From contig JAUIEM010000240.1 in the NCBI GenBank assembly GCA_030428695.1, positions 1 to 15,353 on the forward strand: a stretch of DNA of 15,353 bases, written 5' to 3'. A model generated the notes under the pieces. That model had not been told where the DNA came from. It did no database searches and worked only from the letters and a program-made list of their open reading frames with translations. Below, piece after piece: positions 6,905 to 13,944 of the stretch. Numbering within the stretch: position 1 is the stretch's first letter; every line of letters starts with the position of its first letter. The position numbers and the translations under genes are program-made. The DNA comes from a bacterium. GTDB taxonomy: Bacteria; Planctomycetota; J058; JAJDCP01.

Positions 6905-8533
6905 GTGGCGCCCGCACCGCTCTCGGCCCTGGGCTCGGGCCTGCAGCTCCTGCGCTGGCTCGGGATCGGGGCCCTCGACCTGCTCCGGCTCGCCCCGACC
7001 CTCGCGCGCGAGCTGCGCATCCCCGGGCCCGAGGTCTTCCTGCGCCTGCACGGCGTCAAGAACCCGTCGGCTCCCGCCCTGCGCGACAGCCGCCGCCGCT
7101 ACGACTTCGCGACCTGGGCCCGGCTCTCCCGGCGCGCCGCCGGCACCCTGGCGGCGCTCGGGCTGCGCACCGGCGACCGGGTCGCGGTGTTCTCGACCAA
7201 CCGCGCCGAGGTGCCGATCGCGACCTTCGCGATCCTGACCGCGGGGCTGAAGCCGGTCGCGGTCAACTACCGCCTGACCCCCCCCGAGCTCGCCTACATC
7301 CTCGGCCACAGCGGGGCGAAGGCGCTGTTCTACGAGCAGCCCCTCGAGGAGGTCGCGCTCGAGGCCTGCAAGGCGCCGGAGGTCGCGATCGACACCGACC
7401 GGCAGCTCGCCCTCGAGGACCTCGAGCACGCCGATGAGGCCTTCGAACGCACCCGCCTTCCGCCCGCTCCGCCCGAGACGCCCGCGACGATCTACACCTC
7501 CGGCACGACCGGCCGTCCCAAGGGCGCGGTGATCACGCCGGTCGACCCGGCGGGGCTGGTGCTCGCGATGGGACAGGCGCTCGGCTTCCCGCTCGGCGGC
7601 GCGATGTTGATGCCCTGCCCGCTGTACCACTCCGCCCCGACCTTCCTGTCGATGCTGTGCGCCGCGGGCGGCGGCGAGCTGCGCATCCTCGAGAAGTACT
7701 CCGCGGAGCAGGTGCTCGAGGGGCTGCGGGACCCGGCGGTCGGCGCCGTGTTCCTCGTGCCCTTCATGCTCGAGGACATCCTCGCCGCGGTCGGGGGGGA
7801 GGAAGGGCTGCGCGCCGCCCGTCCGGCGGGGCTGCGCGCGCTCTACAGCTCGGCGGCGCCCCTGCGACCCGAGACCAAGCGCGCCTACACCCGGGCCTGG
7901 GGGGAGGTGCTGTACGAGTTCTACGGCTCGACCGAGGCGGGCATCGTCACCATCCTGCGCCCGGAGGAAGCGCTCGCCCACGCCGAGACGGTCGGACGCG
8001 CGGCCCCCGGCGTCAGCTTCCAGATCCTCGACGAGCGTTTGCGCCCGCTGCCTCCCGGCGAGGTCGGTCAGGTCTGCGCCGCCAGCCGCTGGCACGCCAC
8101 GCGCTACCACGACGACGCCGCCGCGACCGCCGCCGCCCACCTTGGCGGGGCCTTCCTGACCGGCGACCTCGGCCGCGCTGATCGGGACGGCTACCTGACC
8201 ATCTGCGGACGCGCCTCGGACATGGTGATCTCCGGCGGCGTCAACCTGTACCCGGCCGAGGTCGAGGCGGTGCTCGCGCGCCATCCCCTGATCCGCGAGG
8301 TCGCGGTGGTCGGCCTGCCCGACCCCCGCTGGGGCGAGGCCCTGCACGCGGTGCTGGTCGACGACGGCAGCCTGACCCACGCCAGGCTCGACGCCTGGTG
8401 CCGGCGCGAGCTGGCCGGCTTCAAGGTGCCGCGGGTCTTCCATCGGCGGGACGCCCTGCCGCGCAACCCCTCCGGCAAGATCCTCAAGCGGGTCCTGCGC
8501 GAGGAGCTGCTGGCGGAGCGCGGCGATGGCTGA
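6905..8533 (+). CDS. Acyl-CoA synthetase (AMP-forming, ANL superfamily)
   Basis: The 542-residue enzyme should activate a carboxylic acid with ATP to an acyl-adenylate and transfer it to CoA. The P-loop YTSGTTGRPKG is at 197-207. The A5 motif YEFYGSTEAG is at 337-346. TGD is at 419-421, followed by RDGYLTICGRASDMVISGG, the hinge region, and the C-terminal PSGKILKR contains Lys525, the expected adenylation lysine. All core residues are present. The first 35 residues form a hydrophobic or amphipathic helix, which may attach the enzyme to the membrane and hints at a long-chain or lipid substrate; this is inference. The GTG start at 6905 has GAGGG 4 nt upstream and sits 7 nt after LeuDH. The last 8 nt overlap the methyltransferase start. 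The substrate could be a fatty acid, a branched-chain acid or another acid, and cannot be fixed from motifs. Confidence 0.9.
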   Translation: MAPAPLSALGSGLQLLRWLGIGALDLLRLAPTLARELRIPGPEVFLRLHGVKNPSAPALRDSRRRYDFATWARLSRRAAGTLAALGLRTGDRVAVFSTNRAEVPIATFAILTAGLKPVAVNYRLTPPELAYILGHSGAKALFYEQPLEEVALEACKAPEVAIDTDRQLALEDLEHADEAFERTRLPPAPPETPATIYTSGTTGRPKGAVITPVDPAGLVLAMGQALGFPLGGAMLMPCPLYHSAPTFLSMLCAAGGGELRILEKYSAEQVLEGLRDPAVGAVFLVPFMLEDILAAVGGEEGLRAARPAGLRALYSSAAPLRPETKRAYTRAWGEVLYEFYGSTEAGIVTILRPEEALAHAETVGRAAPGVSFQILDERLRPLPPGEVGQVCAASRWHATRYHDDAAATAAAHLGGAFLTGDLGRADRDGYLTICGRASDMVISGGVNLYPAEVEAVLARHPLIREVAVVGLPDPRWGEALHAVLVDDGSLTHARLDAWCRRELAGFKVPRVFHRRDALPRNPSGKILKRVLREELLAERGDG

Positions 8534-9059
8534 GCGCGAGGCCCGGCTGGTGCTGTTCAACATCGCCAAGCGGCGGAACTTCGGGATGCTGATCCGCTCC
8601 GCGAACGCCTTCGGCGTGGGCGAGATCGTGATCGTCGGGCGCAAGCGCTTCAACACCTTCGGGAACCAGGGCACCCGCCAGGACGTGCGCTACAAGCACG
8701 TGTACACCCTCGAGCAGGCCCGCGACTACCTGCGCGAGGACGGCTTCACCCTGTACGGCGTCGAGATCGTCGAGGCCGCCGAGCCGGTCGAGGCCCATCC
8801 CTTCGCGGCCCGCTCCGCCTTCCTGATGGGCAATGAGGGAACCGGCCTGAGCCCCGCCCAGATCGCGCTCTGCGAGCGCTTCGTCTACATCCGACAGCAC
8901 GGCCACGGCGCGTCCCTCAACGTCAACGTCGCCGGCGCGATCGTGCTCCACCACTTCGCCGTCTGGGCGGGCTTCGACGAGAACCCGCGGCGCGGCGCGA
9001 AGTTCCTGCCCCGGCCCCTCGGCCCGCAGCCGCTTGACGCCGCGGGCGCCGAGGGGTAG
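8526..9059 (+). CDS. SpoU/TrmH-family RNA 2'-O-methyltransferase
   Basis: The 177-residue protein is a compact SPOUT methyltransferase that should methylate a ribose 2'-OH in tRNA or rRNA using S-adenosylmethionine. Motif 1 is [14 protein letters not shown] (residues 18-31, with Asn18 and the catalytic-type Arg24). Motif 2 is [10 protein letters not shown] (100-109). Motif 3 covers [14 protein letters not shown] (125-138), which forms the trefoil-knot cofactor site. There is no added RNA-binding domain at the N-terminus; the tail after residue 150 is Arg/Pro-rich and may contact RNA. The target base is not predictable. The ATG at 8526 lies inside the acyl-CoA ligase gene, overlapping it by 8 nt, so translation is coupled. 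Its 3' end contains a promoter for the next gene. Confidence 0.9.
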   Translation: MAEREARLVLFNIAKRRNFGMLIRSANAFGVGEIVIVGRKRFNTFGNQGTRQDVRYKHVYTLEQARDYLREDGFTLYGVEIVEAAEPVEAHPFAARSAFLMGNEGTGLSPAQIALCERFVYIRQHGHGASLNVNVAGAIVLHHFAVWAGFDENPRRGAKFLPRPLGPQPLDAAGAEG

Positions 9060-9062
9060 GGT
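9034..9062 (+). promoter_or_regulatory. Internal promoter before the DUF374 acyltransferase gene
   Basis: TTGACG (9034-9039; 5 of 6 to consensus) is 17 nt from TAGGGT (9057-9062), a TAnnnT -10 box common in GC-rich bacteria. It sits at the end of the methyltransferase gene, and its -10 box contains that gene's TAG stop. Transcription would begin near 9069, inside a perfect palindrome, leaving a leader of about 20 nt with GGAGG at 9078-9082. Confidence 0.55.
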
Positions 9063-9063
9063 C

Positions 9064-9073
9064 GGGATATCCC
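9064..9073. promoter_or_regulatory. GGGATATCCC palindrome, possible operator at the transcription start
   Basis: A perfect 10-bp inverted repeat begins 2 nt after the proposed -10 box and spans the expected start site. That position is where a repressor would block initiation. A palindrome of this length can also arise by chance, and no second copy was noticed in the window. Confidence 0.3.
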
Positions 9074-9089
9074 ATCTGGAGGCCGGCCC

Positions 9090-9830
9090 GTGGCGAGAGC
9101 CCTCTCCTGGCGTACCCGCCTGGTGATCGTGATCGGCGCCTGGCTCGCCTCCTGGATCCTCCGTCTGCTGTACTGGACGCAGCGCTGGAAGCTGGCGGGG
9201 GTCCCGCCTCGCAAGGCCGACGCCGGGCGCGAGAAGCCGCGGGTCTACGCCTTCTGGCACCAGCGCATCCTGCCGTTCGTCTACTCCCACCGGAAGCGCG
9301 GCATCGTCGTGATCGTCAGCCGCCACCGCGACGGCGAGTGGATCACGCGCGTGATCGGCCACTTCGGCTTCCGCACCGCCCGCGGCTCGACCACCCGCGG
9401 CGGGGCGCGCGCCTTGCGGGCGATGATGAAGGCGACCGCGCGCGCCGAGGACGTCGCCTTCACCCCGGATGGGCCGCGCGGGCCCCGCTACGAGCTGCAG
9501 CCGGGGGTGGTGCACTTCGCCGCCCGCCAGGGGCTGCCGATCGTGCTCGGGGCGGCGACGATGACCCGCTACTGGGAGCTGAAGAGCTGGGACCGCTTCC
9601 GCATCCCGAAGCCCTTCGGTACCATCGTGGTGCACCAGAGCGAAGAGTACGCCGTGCCCGAGGGAGTGCTCGACGACGCCGAGCGCCTCGAGGAGTTCCG
9701 CGCCCACATGCAGAGCGAGCTGCGCCGCCTGACCGAGGAAGTCGACGCGGGCGCCGGGGTCCCGACCTCGCCGCCGCCGAGCGCCGAGGAGGTCGCCAAG
9801 GCACGCCGCCGGGTCAGGCGCAGCCTGTGA
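9090..9830 (+). CDS. DUF374 lysophospholipid acyltransferase-family protein
   Basis: The 246-residue membrane-associated protein has an N-terminal hydrophobic helix (about 10-28) and then the family's motif series: FWHQR at 55-59, SRHRDGE at 77-83, RGSTTRGG at 98-105 and TPDGPRGP at 125-132, followed by LKSWDRF. This pattern is that of DUF374 proteins, which belong to the LPLAT acyltransferase superfamily, so transfer of an acyl group to a glycerolipid or lipid A-like acceptor at the inner membrane is likely; the acceptor is unknown. The C-terminal 35 residues are Pro/Arg-rich. The GTG start at 9090 has GGAGG 7 nt upstream. It follows the methyltransferase by 30 nt, has its own probable promoter, and its TGA overlaps the start of the J-domain gene as GTGA. 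An acyl-CoA synthetase two genes upstream could supply its donor. Confidence 0.9.
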   Translation: MARALSWRTRLVIVIGAWLASWILRLLYWTQRWKLAGVPPRKADAGREKPRVYAFWHQRILPFVYSHRKRGIVVIVSRHRDGEWITRVIGHFGFRTARGSTTRGGARALRAMMKATARAEDVAFTPDGPRGPRYELQPGVVHFAARQGLPIVLGAATMTRYWELKSWDRFRIPKPFGTIVVHQSEEYAVPEGVLDDAERLEEFRAHMQSELRRLTEEVDAGAGVPTSPPPSAEEVAKARRRVRRSL

Positions 9831-10579
9831 AGCTGCCGGCCCTGGAATGCTGGGCCTGCGCCCGCCCCTTCGAGCAGTCCGAGCTGGCCGCGCTCGGGGT
9901 GCTGCGCTCGCGGGAGCTGCGCGAGGGCGGTCCCTACTACGAGCTGCGCTGCCCCCACTGCGGCTACGAGATCGTCGCCGAGCGCAACGGCGCCCAGCAC
10001 TGGTTCTGCTTCCCGCCGGGGGACTTCGGCTTCTTCGACCGCCTGCTCGCCGCCTCGGACCGGCGCGAGGAGATGCGCGCCCGGGAGGCATGGTACGCCA
10101 AGCGCGAGGGGTTCCGCTCCTGGTTTTTCAAGGTGCTGCCGTGGAACCTCGCCGAAGCGAAGGCCGCCGAGCAGACCAGCGACCCGCGCAAGAGCACCCA
10201 GCGCCACCGCCCCGAGCAGCAGACCCGGCGCAGCACCCAGCGGGCGCGCAGCTGGTCCCGCGCGGAGCGCGAGGCGAAGCGGGCCGAGGCCGCGGAGCGG
10301 GCGCGCCGGGCGGAAGAGCGGCGGCAGGAGGAGGAGCGGCGGCGGGAGGAGGAGCGGCAGCGGCCGGTGCCCCCCGCGCCGATGACGCTCTCCGAGGCGC
10401 GCAAGCTGCTCGGTGTCGAGGAGGATGCGGACGTGAACGAGCGCAAGCAGGCCTACCGACGCCTCGCGATGCTGTATCATCCGGACAAGTTCGCCCATCT
10501 CGACTCCGGCTTCGTCGCGCTGGCCGAGGAGCGCTTCCTCAACCTCAAGCGCGCCTACGAGCTGCTCGAGCGGGCGTAA
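9827..10579 (+). CDS. Zinc-ribbon and J-domain protein (DnaJ-like, atypical)
   Basis: The 250-residue protein has two recognisable ends. The N-terminus carries a zinc-ribbon-like four-Cys set (Cys8, Cys11, Cys42, Cys45, as CWAC and CPHC). The C-terminus (about 187-250) is a J domain: [20 protein letters not shown], then MLYHPDKF with the essential HPD at 218-220, and a final helix ending in YELLERA. Between them lies a highly charged linker (about 115-185) rich in Arg, Glu and Gln. J domains stimulate the ATPase of DnaK/Hsp70, so this is probably a co-chaperone that brings a particular client or membrane site. A J domain at the C-terminus and no DnaJ substrate-binding domains set it apart from DnaJ. 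The GTG start at 9827 overlaps the previous stop by 3 nt, with AGG 8 nt upstream. An alternative start further in would lose the first Cys pair. Confidence 0.85.
   Translation: MKLPALECWACARPFEQSELAALGVLRSRELREGGPYYELRCPHCGYEIVAERNGAQHWFCFPPGDFGFFDRLLAASDRREEMRAREAWYAKREGFRSWFFKVLPWNLAEAKAAEQTSDPRKSTQRHRPEQQTRRSTQRARSWSRAEREAKRAEAAERARRAEERRQEEERRREEERQRPVPPAPMTLSEARKLLGVEEDADVNERKQAYRRLAMLYHPDKFAHLDSGFVALAEERFLNLKRAYELLERA
10313..10363 (+). repeat. 18-nt in-frame tandem repeat in the J-protein linker
   Basis: Two full 18-nt units (10313-10330, 10331-10348) and a 15-nt partial (10349-10363) with few differences encode repeats of EERR(Q/R)E. The unit forms a long charged helix. It is likely to vary in copy number between strains, because it is a near-exact, in-frame repeat. 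Confidence 0.75.
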
Positions 10580-10590
10580 GAGGAGGAACC

Positions 10591-11727
10591 ATGGCCAGCG
10601 AACGCCTGCTGCGCGGGGACTTCCAGGCCTACGGGACCTACCGTGAAGACCGCGCCGGTTTCGAGCTGCCGGAGCTCCAGGACCTGCTCGTCGACGCCTG
10701 CGGCCGGGCCGGCGTCGATCCGCGCGCCCTCGGCTCCGGCGGCGTCAGCGCCGGCGGCGGGGTCGGCGGGGCGGAGCACTGCCTGCCGCCGCACCTGCCG
10801 CGCTGGCTCGAGGTCTTCCAGCACAAGGCCGAGCGGGCGGGGGAGTGGGGCGAGACCGAGGCGATGTACGGGCGCCTGCTCGGCGCCTTCTACCAGGCCT
10901 GGTTCCTCGATCGCTTCTACGCGCCGCACGGCCTCGCCCTGCCCGCGAACGTCGAGGTCTTCTTCGAGAACCTCGGCAAGAGCAACCCGAGCGGCTTCCG
11001 CCCCGGCTACGTCGGCAACGGCGCCGCGACCTTCGAGGCGATCGGGGGCGGCGGCCCGAGCTACGCGGCGGCCGCCTCGTCGAAGGCCTTCCTGCGCGGC
11101 CTGGCGCGGTACGGCTGGCAGACCGAGGCCTCCGGCTACGCCCCCGGGGGCAAGGGCGTCGGCCACGGCTGCCGGGTGTTCGCGCGGCCCGGCGGCAAGG
11201 CGGGGGAGGAGCTCCGGCCGCTGCCCGGCGATGTCGTCTCGCTGCGCACCGCCCTCTCGCCGCTGTCCGGCCACGTCGCGACGGTCGCCTGGGCCGAGAC
11301 CGACGGCACCGCGAGCGGCAGCATCTGGTTCGTGTCCGGCTGCTCTGCCCACGCAGCGGTCAGCTGCGACTGGGCCGAGGTCGTGCCCGGGCCGGGGAAG
11401 CCGGCCTCCGGGACGGTCAGCATCGCCCTGCACTGGGGCAACAGCGCGCTGCAGCCCGACCGGCTCGAGGCGATGCCGCTCGGCGAGCGAGCCCGGCGGC
11501 GCTGTCGGCGCAAGCTCGGGAAGTTCCCGCCGGCGCCGCGGGCCGGAGCGCGCAGCGTGCTCGCGGGCGGGGCGACCGCTGTGCCGGCGCTGGCCGAGGA
11601 CGCGCCGGCCGCGCCGCCCGAGGAGGAGAGCCTCGCCTCCGGTACGATCGCTTCGGTGCCGACGGTGGCGGAAGCTCCTCCGATCATCCTCCGCCTCGGC
11701 TCGCATGAGCCCGAGCCCGGTGAATAG
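10591..11727 (+). CDS. Unknown protein with GDVV...GHV (CHAP/NlpC-like) motif
   Basis: I do not recognise this 378-residue protein. It has no signal peptide or membrane segment. The N-terminal 60 residues are helical, then a Gly-rich linker, then a region with LPRWLEVFQHKAERAG and FYQAWFLDRFYAPHG. Residues 213-229 read GDVVSL followed by GHVATV, the spacing and wording seen around the catalytic His of CHAP and NlpC/P60 peptidases, but a convincing upstream catalytic Cys is missing (Cys residues occur but not in the family context). It may therefore be a degenerate or unrelated fold. The C-terminal 80 residues are Arg/Ala/Pro-rich and disordered. The ATG at 10591 has a perfect AGGAGG 4 nt upstream and lies 11 nt after the J-domain stop, so it is the last gene of that operon. 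It may be a client or partner of the J-protein. Confidence 0.75.
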   Translation: MASERLLRGDFQAYGTYREDRAGFELPELQDLLVDACGRAGVDPRALGSGGVSAGGGVGGAEHCLPPHLPRWLEVFQHKAERAGEWGETEAMYGRLLGAFYQAWFLDRFYAPHGLALPANVEVFFENLGKSNPSGFRPGYVGNGAATFEAIGGGGPSYAAAASSKAFLRGLARYGWQTEASGYAPGGKGVGHGCRVFARPGGKAGEELRPLPGDVVSLRTALSPLSGHVATVAWAETDGTASGSIWFVSGCSAHAAVSCDWAEVVPGPGKPASGTVSIALHWGNSALQPDRLEAMPLGERARRRCRRKLGKFPPAPRAGARSVLAGGATAVPALAEDAPAAPPEEESLASGTIASVPTVAEAPPIILRLGSHEPEPGE

Positions 11728-11732
11728 TCCTG

Positions 11733-11754
11733 CCCCGGCGGTGACCAACCGGGG
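11733..11754 (+). other. Short GC hairpin between genes
   Basis: CCCCGG and CCGGGG pair into a 6-bp stem with a 10-nt loop, 6 nt after the stop of the unknown gene. There is no T tract in either direction, so it is at most a weak or factor-dependent terminator or a transcript-end stabiliser. Confidence 0.3.
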
Positions 11755-11780
11755 GACGATCCACGACACAAGGAAGATGT

Positions 11781-13217
11781 ATGTCCGACCCGACGCCCCC
11801 ACCGACGCCTCCCTCTGATCCCGACGCCGCGCAGCGGCTCGCCGACAAGAACCGCAAGGCCCGCGGCTGTTGCCTCGGCCTGATCGGCCTGCTGGTGTTC
11901 GGCGCCGTCTGCTTCTGGCTGCTGCCGGCCCAGGAACAGCTCTACGCCGCGGGGGGGCTCGCCGTTCTGGCCGTCCTGTACCTGGCGGTGCCGCCGCTGA
12001 AGAAGGCGCTGCCCGGGATGCCGGCGCTGACCGCCCTGCTCGCCGCGGCCTTCGCGGCCTGGCTGGGCTGGGCCGAGCTCGAGCAGGCCAAGCGCGACGC
12101 CGAGGCCCTTCTGCAGGCGGAGGAGTCGTTGGAGCGCGCGCGGACAGCGCTGCGCGCCGGCGATCACCAGCGGGCGCTCGACGACGTCGAGCAGGCCCTC
12201 GAAGAGTACCCGGACGGCGCCAGCGAGCGCGACGCCGCGCGGGACCTCAAGCGCGAGCTGCTCGCGGACTACGCCGGGCCGCGCGAGGTGGCGGTCGCGC
12301 AGTGTGTCCAGGCTGCCCGCCGCGACCTCGCCGACGGCGACCTCGAGGGCGCGCGCGGGGCGATGGGCTTTGGCCCGGAGTCGTCGCTGCCCTTCGACGC
12401 CGAGCTGATGCGCGCCGCCGCGCGCGTCAACGCGCTCGAGGATGAGGCGGGCTGGCGCGAGTTCCTGAGCCTCGACTTCGAGCTCGGGCTGACGATCAAC
12501 GATCACTTCGAGGAGTTCATCCTCGCGACGATGGACGAGGCCACCCTCGATGCGTTGCAGACCGGCGTGCCGCCCTCCGACCGCCCCGAGCTCAACGAGC
12601 CGAATCTCGAGGCCCTGTGGTGGCGCGAGCTCGGGGCCCGGCCCGACCTGCGGCAGCGCTGGCAGTCCCTGCACGCGCGGCTCGCCAGCGAGCGCGAGGG
12701 GCTGCTCGCCGCGCACCCTGGCGCCGTCGACATCCCCGCGGCACAGTGGCGGGACTTCGCCGAGGACCTGACCCTGCACGAGCGCCGCACGCGCCTGTCG
12801 CAGGCCTGGAGCTGGCGGGACCTCGCCGACGCGAACCTGTCGGAGTTCCGCTTCTACGACGTCGATGCCGACGGCGACCTCGAGGGCATGGCGCTGATTC
12901 TCGCCGACCGTCAGCAGTTCATCGACGAAGAGAACCTGCGCATCGCGATCGGGCTGCTGTTCCTCTCCTTCGGCACCCTCCAGGGAAAAGAGCCCGCGCC
13001 CGAGCTCGCCGAAGTGTTCATGAACGCCCTGCAGTTCGCGCCGGAGGCGAGCCCGAAGCGGTACACCGCCGGTGGTGTGACCATCAAGGCCCAGCGCATC
13101 GACTTCCACGGCGTCGACAGCGTCAAGCTGTGGATCGGAGCCTGGCCTGGAGAGCTCGACACCCACCTCGACAGCCCCCACCCGCTGTGGTGGGCGCGGC
13201 CTCTCGCAGGCAACTGA
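11781..13217 (+). CDS. Three-helix membrane protein with TPR-like helices, function unknown
   Basis: The 478-residue protein starts with a Pro-rich cytoplasmic tail (residues 1-15), then three probable transmembrane helices at about 30-49, 54-73 and 80-98. A long soluble part follows. Residues 103-160 are TPR-like, with SLERARTALRAGDHQRALDD and an adjoining helix. Further on, residues 360-368 read DVDADGDLE, a calcium-loop pattern of the EF-hand, dockerin or FG-GAP kind (Asp at 360, 362, 364, 366 and Glu368). The rest is alpha-rich without known motifs. Because three helices place the long C-terminus on the opposite side from the N-terminus, the soluble part would be periplasmic if the N-terminus is inside. 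The ATG has AAGGA 6 nt upstream. A 53-nt gap with a hairpin separates it from the preceding gene, so it may be a separate unit. I do not recognise the family. Confidence 0.8.
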   Translation: MSDPTPPPTPPSDPDAAQRLADKNRKARGCCLGLIGLLVFGAVCFWLLPAQEQLYAAGGLAVLAVLYLAVPPLKKALPGMPALTALLAAAFAAWLGWAELEQAKRDAEALLQAEESLERARTALRAGDHQRALDDVEQALEEYPDGASERDAARDLKRELLADYAGPREVAVAQCVQAARRDLADGDLEGARGAMGFGPESSLPFDAELMRAAARVNALEDEAGWREFLSLDFELGLTINDHFEEFILATMDEATLDALQTGVPPSDRPELNEPNLEALWWRELGARPDLRQRWQSLHARLASEREGLLAAHPGAVDIPAAQWRDFAEDLTLHERRTRLSQAWSWRDLADANLSEFRFYDVDADGDLEGMALILADRQQFIDEENLRIAIGLLFLSFGTLQGKEPAPELAEVFMNALQFAPEASPKRYTAGGVTIKAQRIDFHGVDSVKLWIGAWPGELDTHLDSPHPLWWARPLAGN

Positions 13218-13226
13218 GCCCGCCCG

Positions 13227-13256
13227 TTGCCACCTTTCTCCTCCCGCGCGTAAGAG
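13227..13256 (+). promoter_or_regulatory. Weak putative promoter before the metalloprotease gene
   Basis: TTGCCA (5 of 6 to consensus) lies 18 nt from TAAGAG, a poor -10 box that lacks the final T. It falls in the 93-nt gap before the protease gene, where a promoter could be expected, but the support is slight. Confidence 0.25.
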
Positions 13257-13310
13257 CCTGCAGACGTCGCGCAACGTCCCGGGTGCCGTACGCCCGGCCG
13301 AGGAGGGAGG

Positions 13311-13937
13311 ATGCGCCGCTTGCAGATCCGCGTAGTGCGCACGGGGGGAGCCCGCCGGATGCGGCTGCCCGCCCGGGCTCTCGGAGAGCTCTTCGCCGCC
13401 GGCGGCATCGGACTGCACTTCCGCTACGTCGGCGCGCATCCGGAGCCGTTGCGCAGCCGGCGCGAGTACGAGAGCTTCGCCGCGCGGCTGCGCCGGCGCC
13501 TGGCGGAAGAGCTCGGCCGCGCGCCGCGGGCCGGTGACCCCGCCTTCCTGCTCATCGGCGGACGCTGGATGGGTGAGGGACGGCAGGGCTGCGACAGCGC
13601 GATGATCCTACGGGAAGATCGCGGCTGTGCGGCGGTCTTCACCCAGTCGAAACGCATCGCACGCATCGACCTGCCCGCCTTCCAGCAGGCCTGCGCCCAC
13701 GAGCTCGGGCATCTCCTCGGGCTGAGCCACGCCCTCGGCCACAGCGTGCCCTATCCGGCGACGATGGCGGTCGCGCGCCGACGCACCATCCGCCGCAAGG
13801 CCATCCGCGAGGCCTGGCGCGCGTCCGGGCTGGAGGCGCCGGCCGGCTCGAGCTTCCTGCTGCCCCTGGCCGAGGGCTCGCGGAACCTGCTCCGGGCGGC
13901 CGACGACGCCCGGGTGCTGCCCTGGGGAAGCGCCTGA
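13311..13937 (+). CDS. Metzincin-type zinc metalloprotease (matrixin-like), no signal peptide
   Basis: The 208-residue protein has the zinc motif HELGHLLGLSH: His130, Glu131, His134, Gly137 and His140, the HExxHxxGxxH of metzincins such as matrixins. A Met that may form the Met-turn is at 152 (PATMA). It should hydrolyse peptide bonds with the three His ligands holding zinc and Glu131 as base. The domain is small but complete in its active-site half. It has no signal peptide and no propeptide Cys switch, and the first 20 residues are Arg-rich, so it is either cytoplasmic or exported by a non-Sec route. The ATG at 13311 follows a purine-rich AGGAGGGAGG. Its TGA stop directly abuts the stop of the convergent stress-protein gene. 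Substrate and partners are unknown. Confidence 0.85.
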   Translation: MRRLQIRVVRTGGARRMRLPARALGELFAAGGIGLHFRYVGAHPEPLRSRREYESFAARLRRRLAEELGRAPRAGDPAFLLIGGRWMGEGRQGCDSAMILREDRGCAAVFTQSKRIARIDLPAFQQACAHELGHLLGLSHALGHSVPYPATMAVARRRTIRRKAIREAWRASGLEAPAGSSFLLPLAEGSRNLLRAADDARVLPWGSA

Positions 13938-13944
13938 TCAGGCG
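13931..13944. other. 14-bp perfect palindrome containing both convergent stop codons
   Basis: CGCCTGATCAGGCG is identical on both strands and holds the TGA of the protease gene and the TGA of the stress-protein gene, with no base between them. Both proteins end in Ala because of the symmetry (GCC TGA on each strand). It could form a 4-bp stem but has no T tract, so a classical terminator is not evident. Confidence 0.8.

Noticed and set aside
5671..7059. Long upstream extension of the kinase frame.
   Set aside because: It runs antisense through the leucine dehydrogenase gene and the divergent promoter region; the GTG at 5670 has a suitable ribosome site and begins right before the kinase glycine loop.
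6872..8674. A 600-codon minus-strand frame opposite the acyl-CoA synthetase gene.
   Set aside because: All ANL motifs are on the plus strand; the antisense translation is low complexity.
8484..10091. A 535-codon minus-strand frame opposite the methyltransferase and acyltransferase genes.
   Set aside because: The plus strand carries clear SpoU and DUF374 motifs over the same span; the antisense product has no motif and a biased composition.
13279..13297. Hairpin CCGGG/CCCGG upstream of the metalloprotease as a terminator or riboswitch.
   Set aside because: Only 5 bp, no T tract and no conserved riboswitch features; such short stems are common by chance in GC-rich DNA.
11136..13439. A 767-codon open frame on the minus strand opposite the unknown and membrane-protein genes.
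   Set aside because: It is antisense to genes with good ribosome sites and motifs, its translation is low-complexity and rich in Arg, Gly and Glu, and it has no recognisable domain. Long antisense frames are expected at this GC content.
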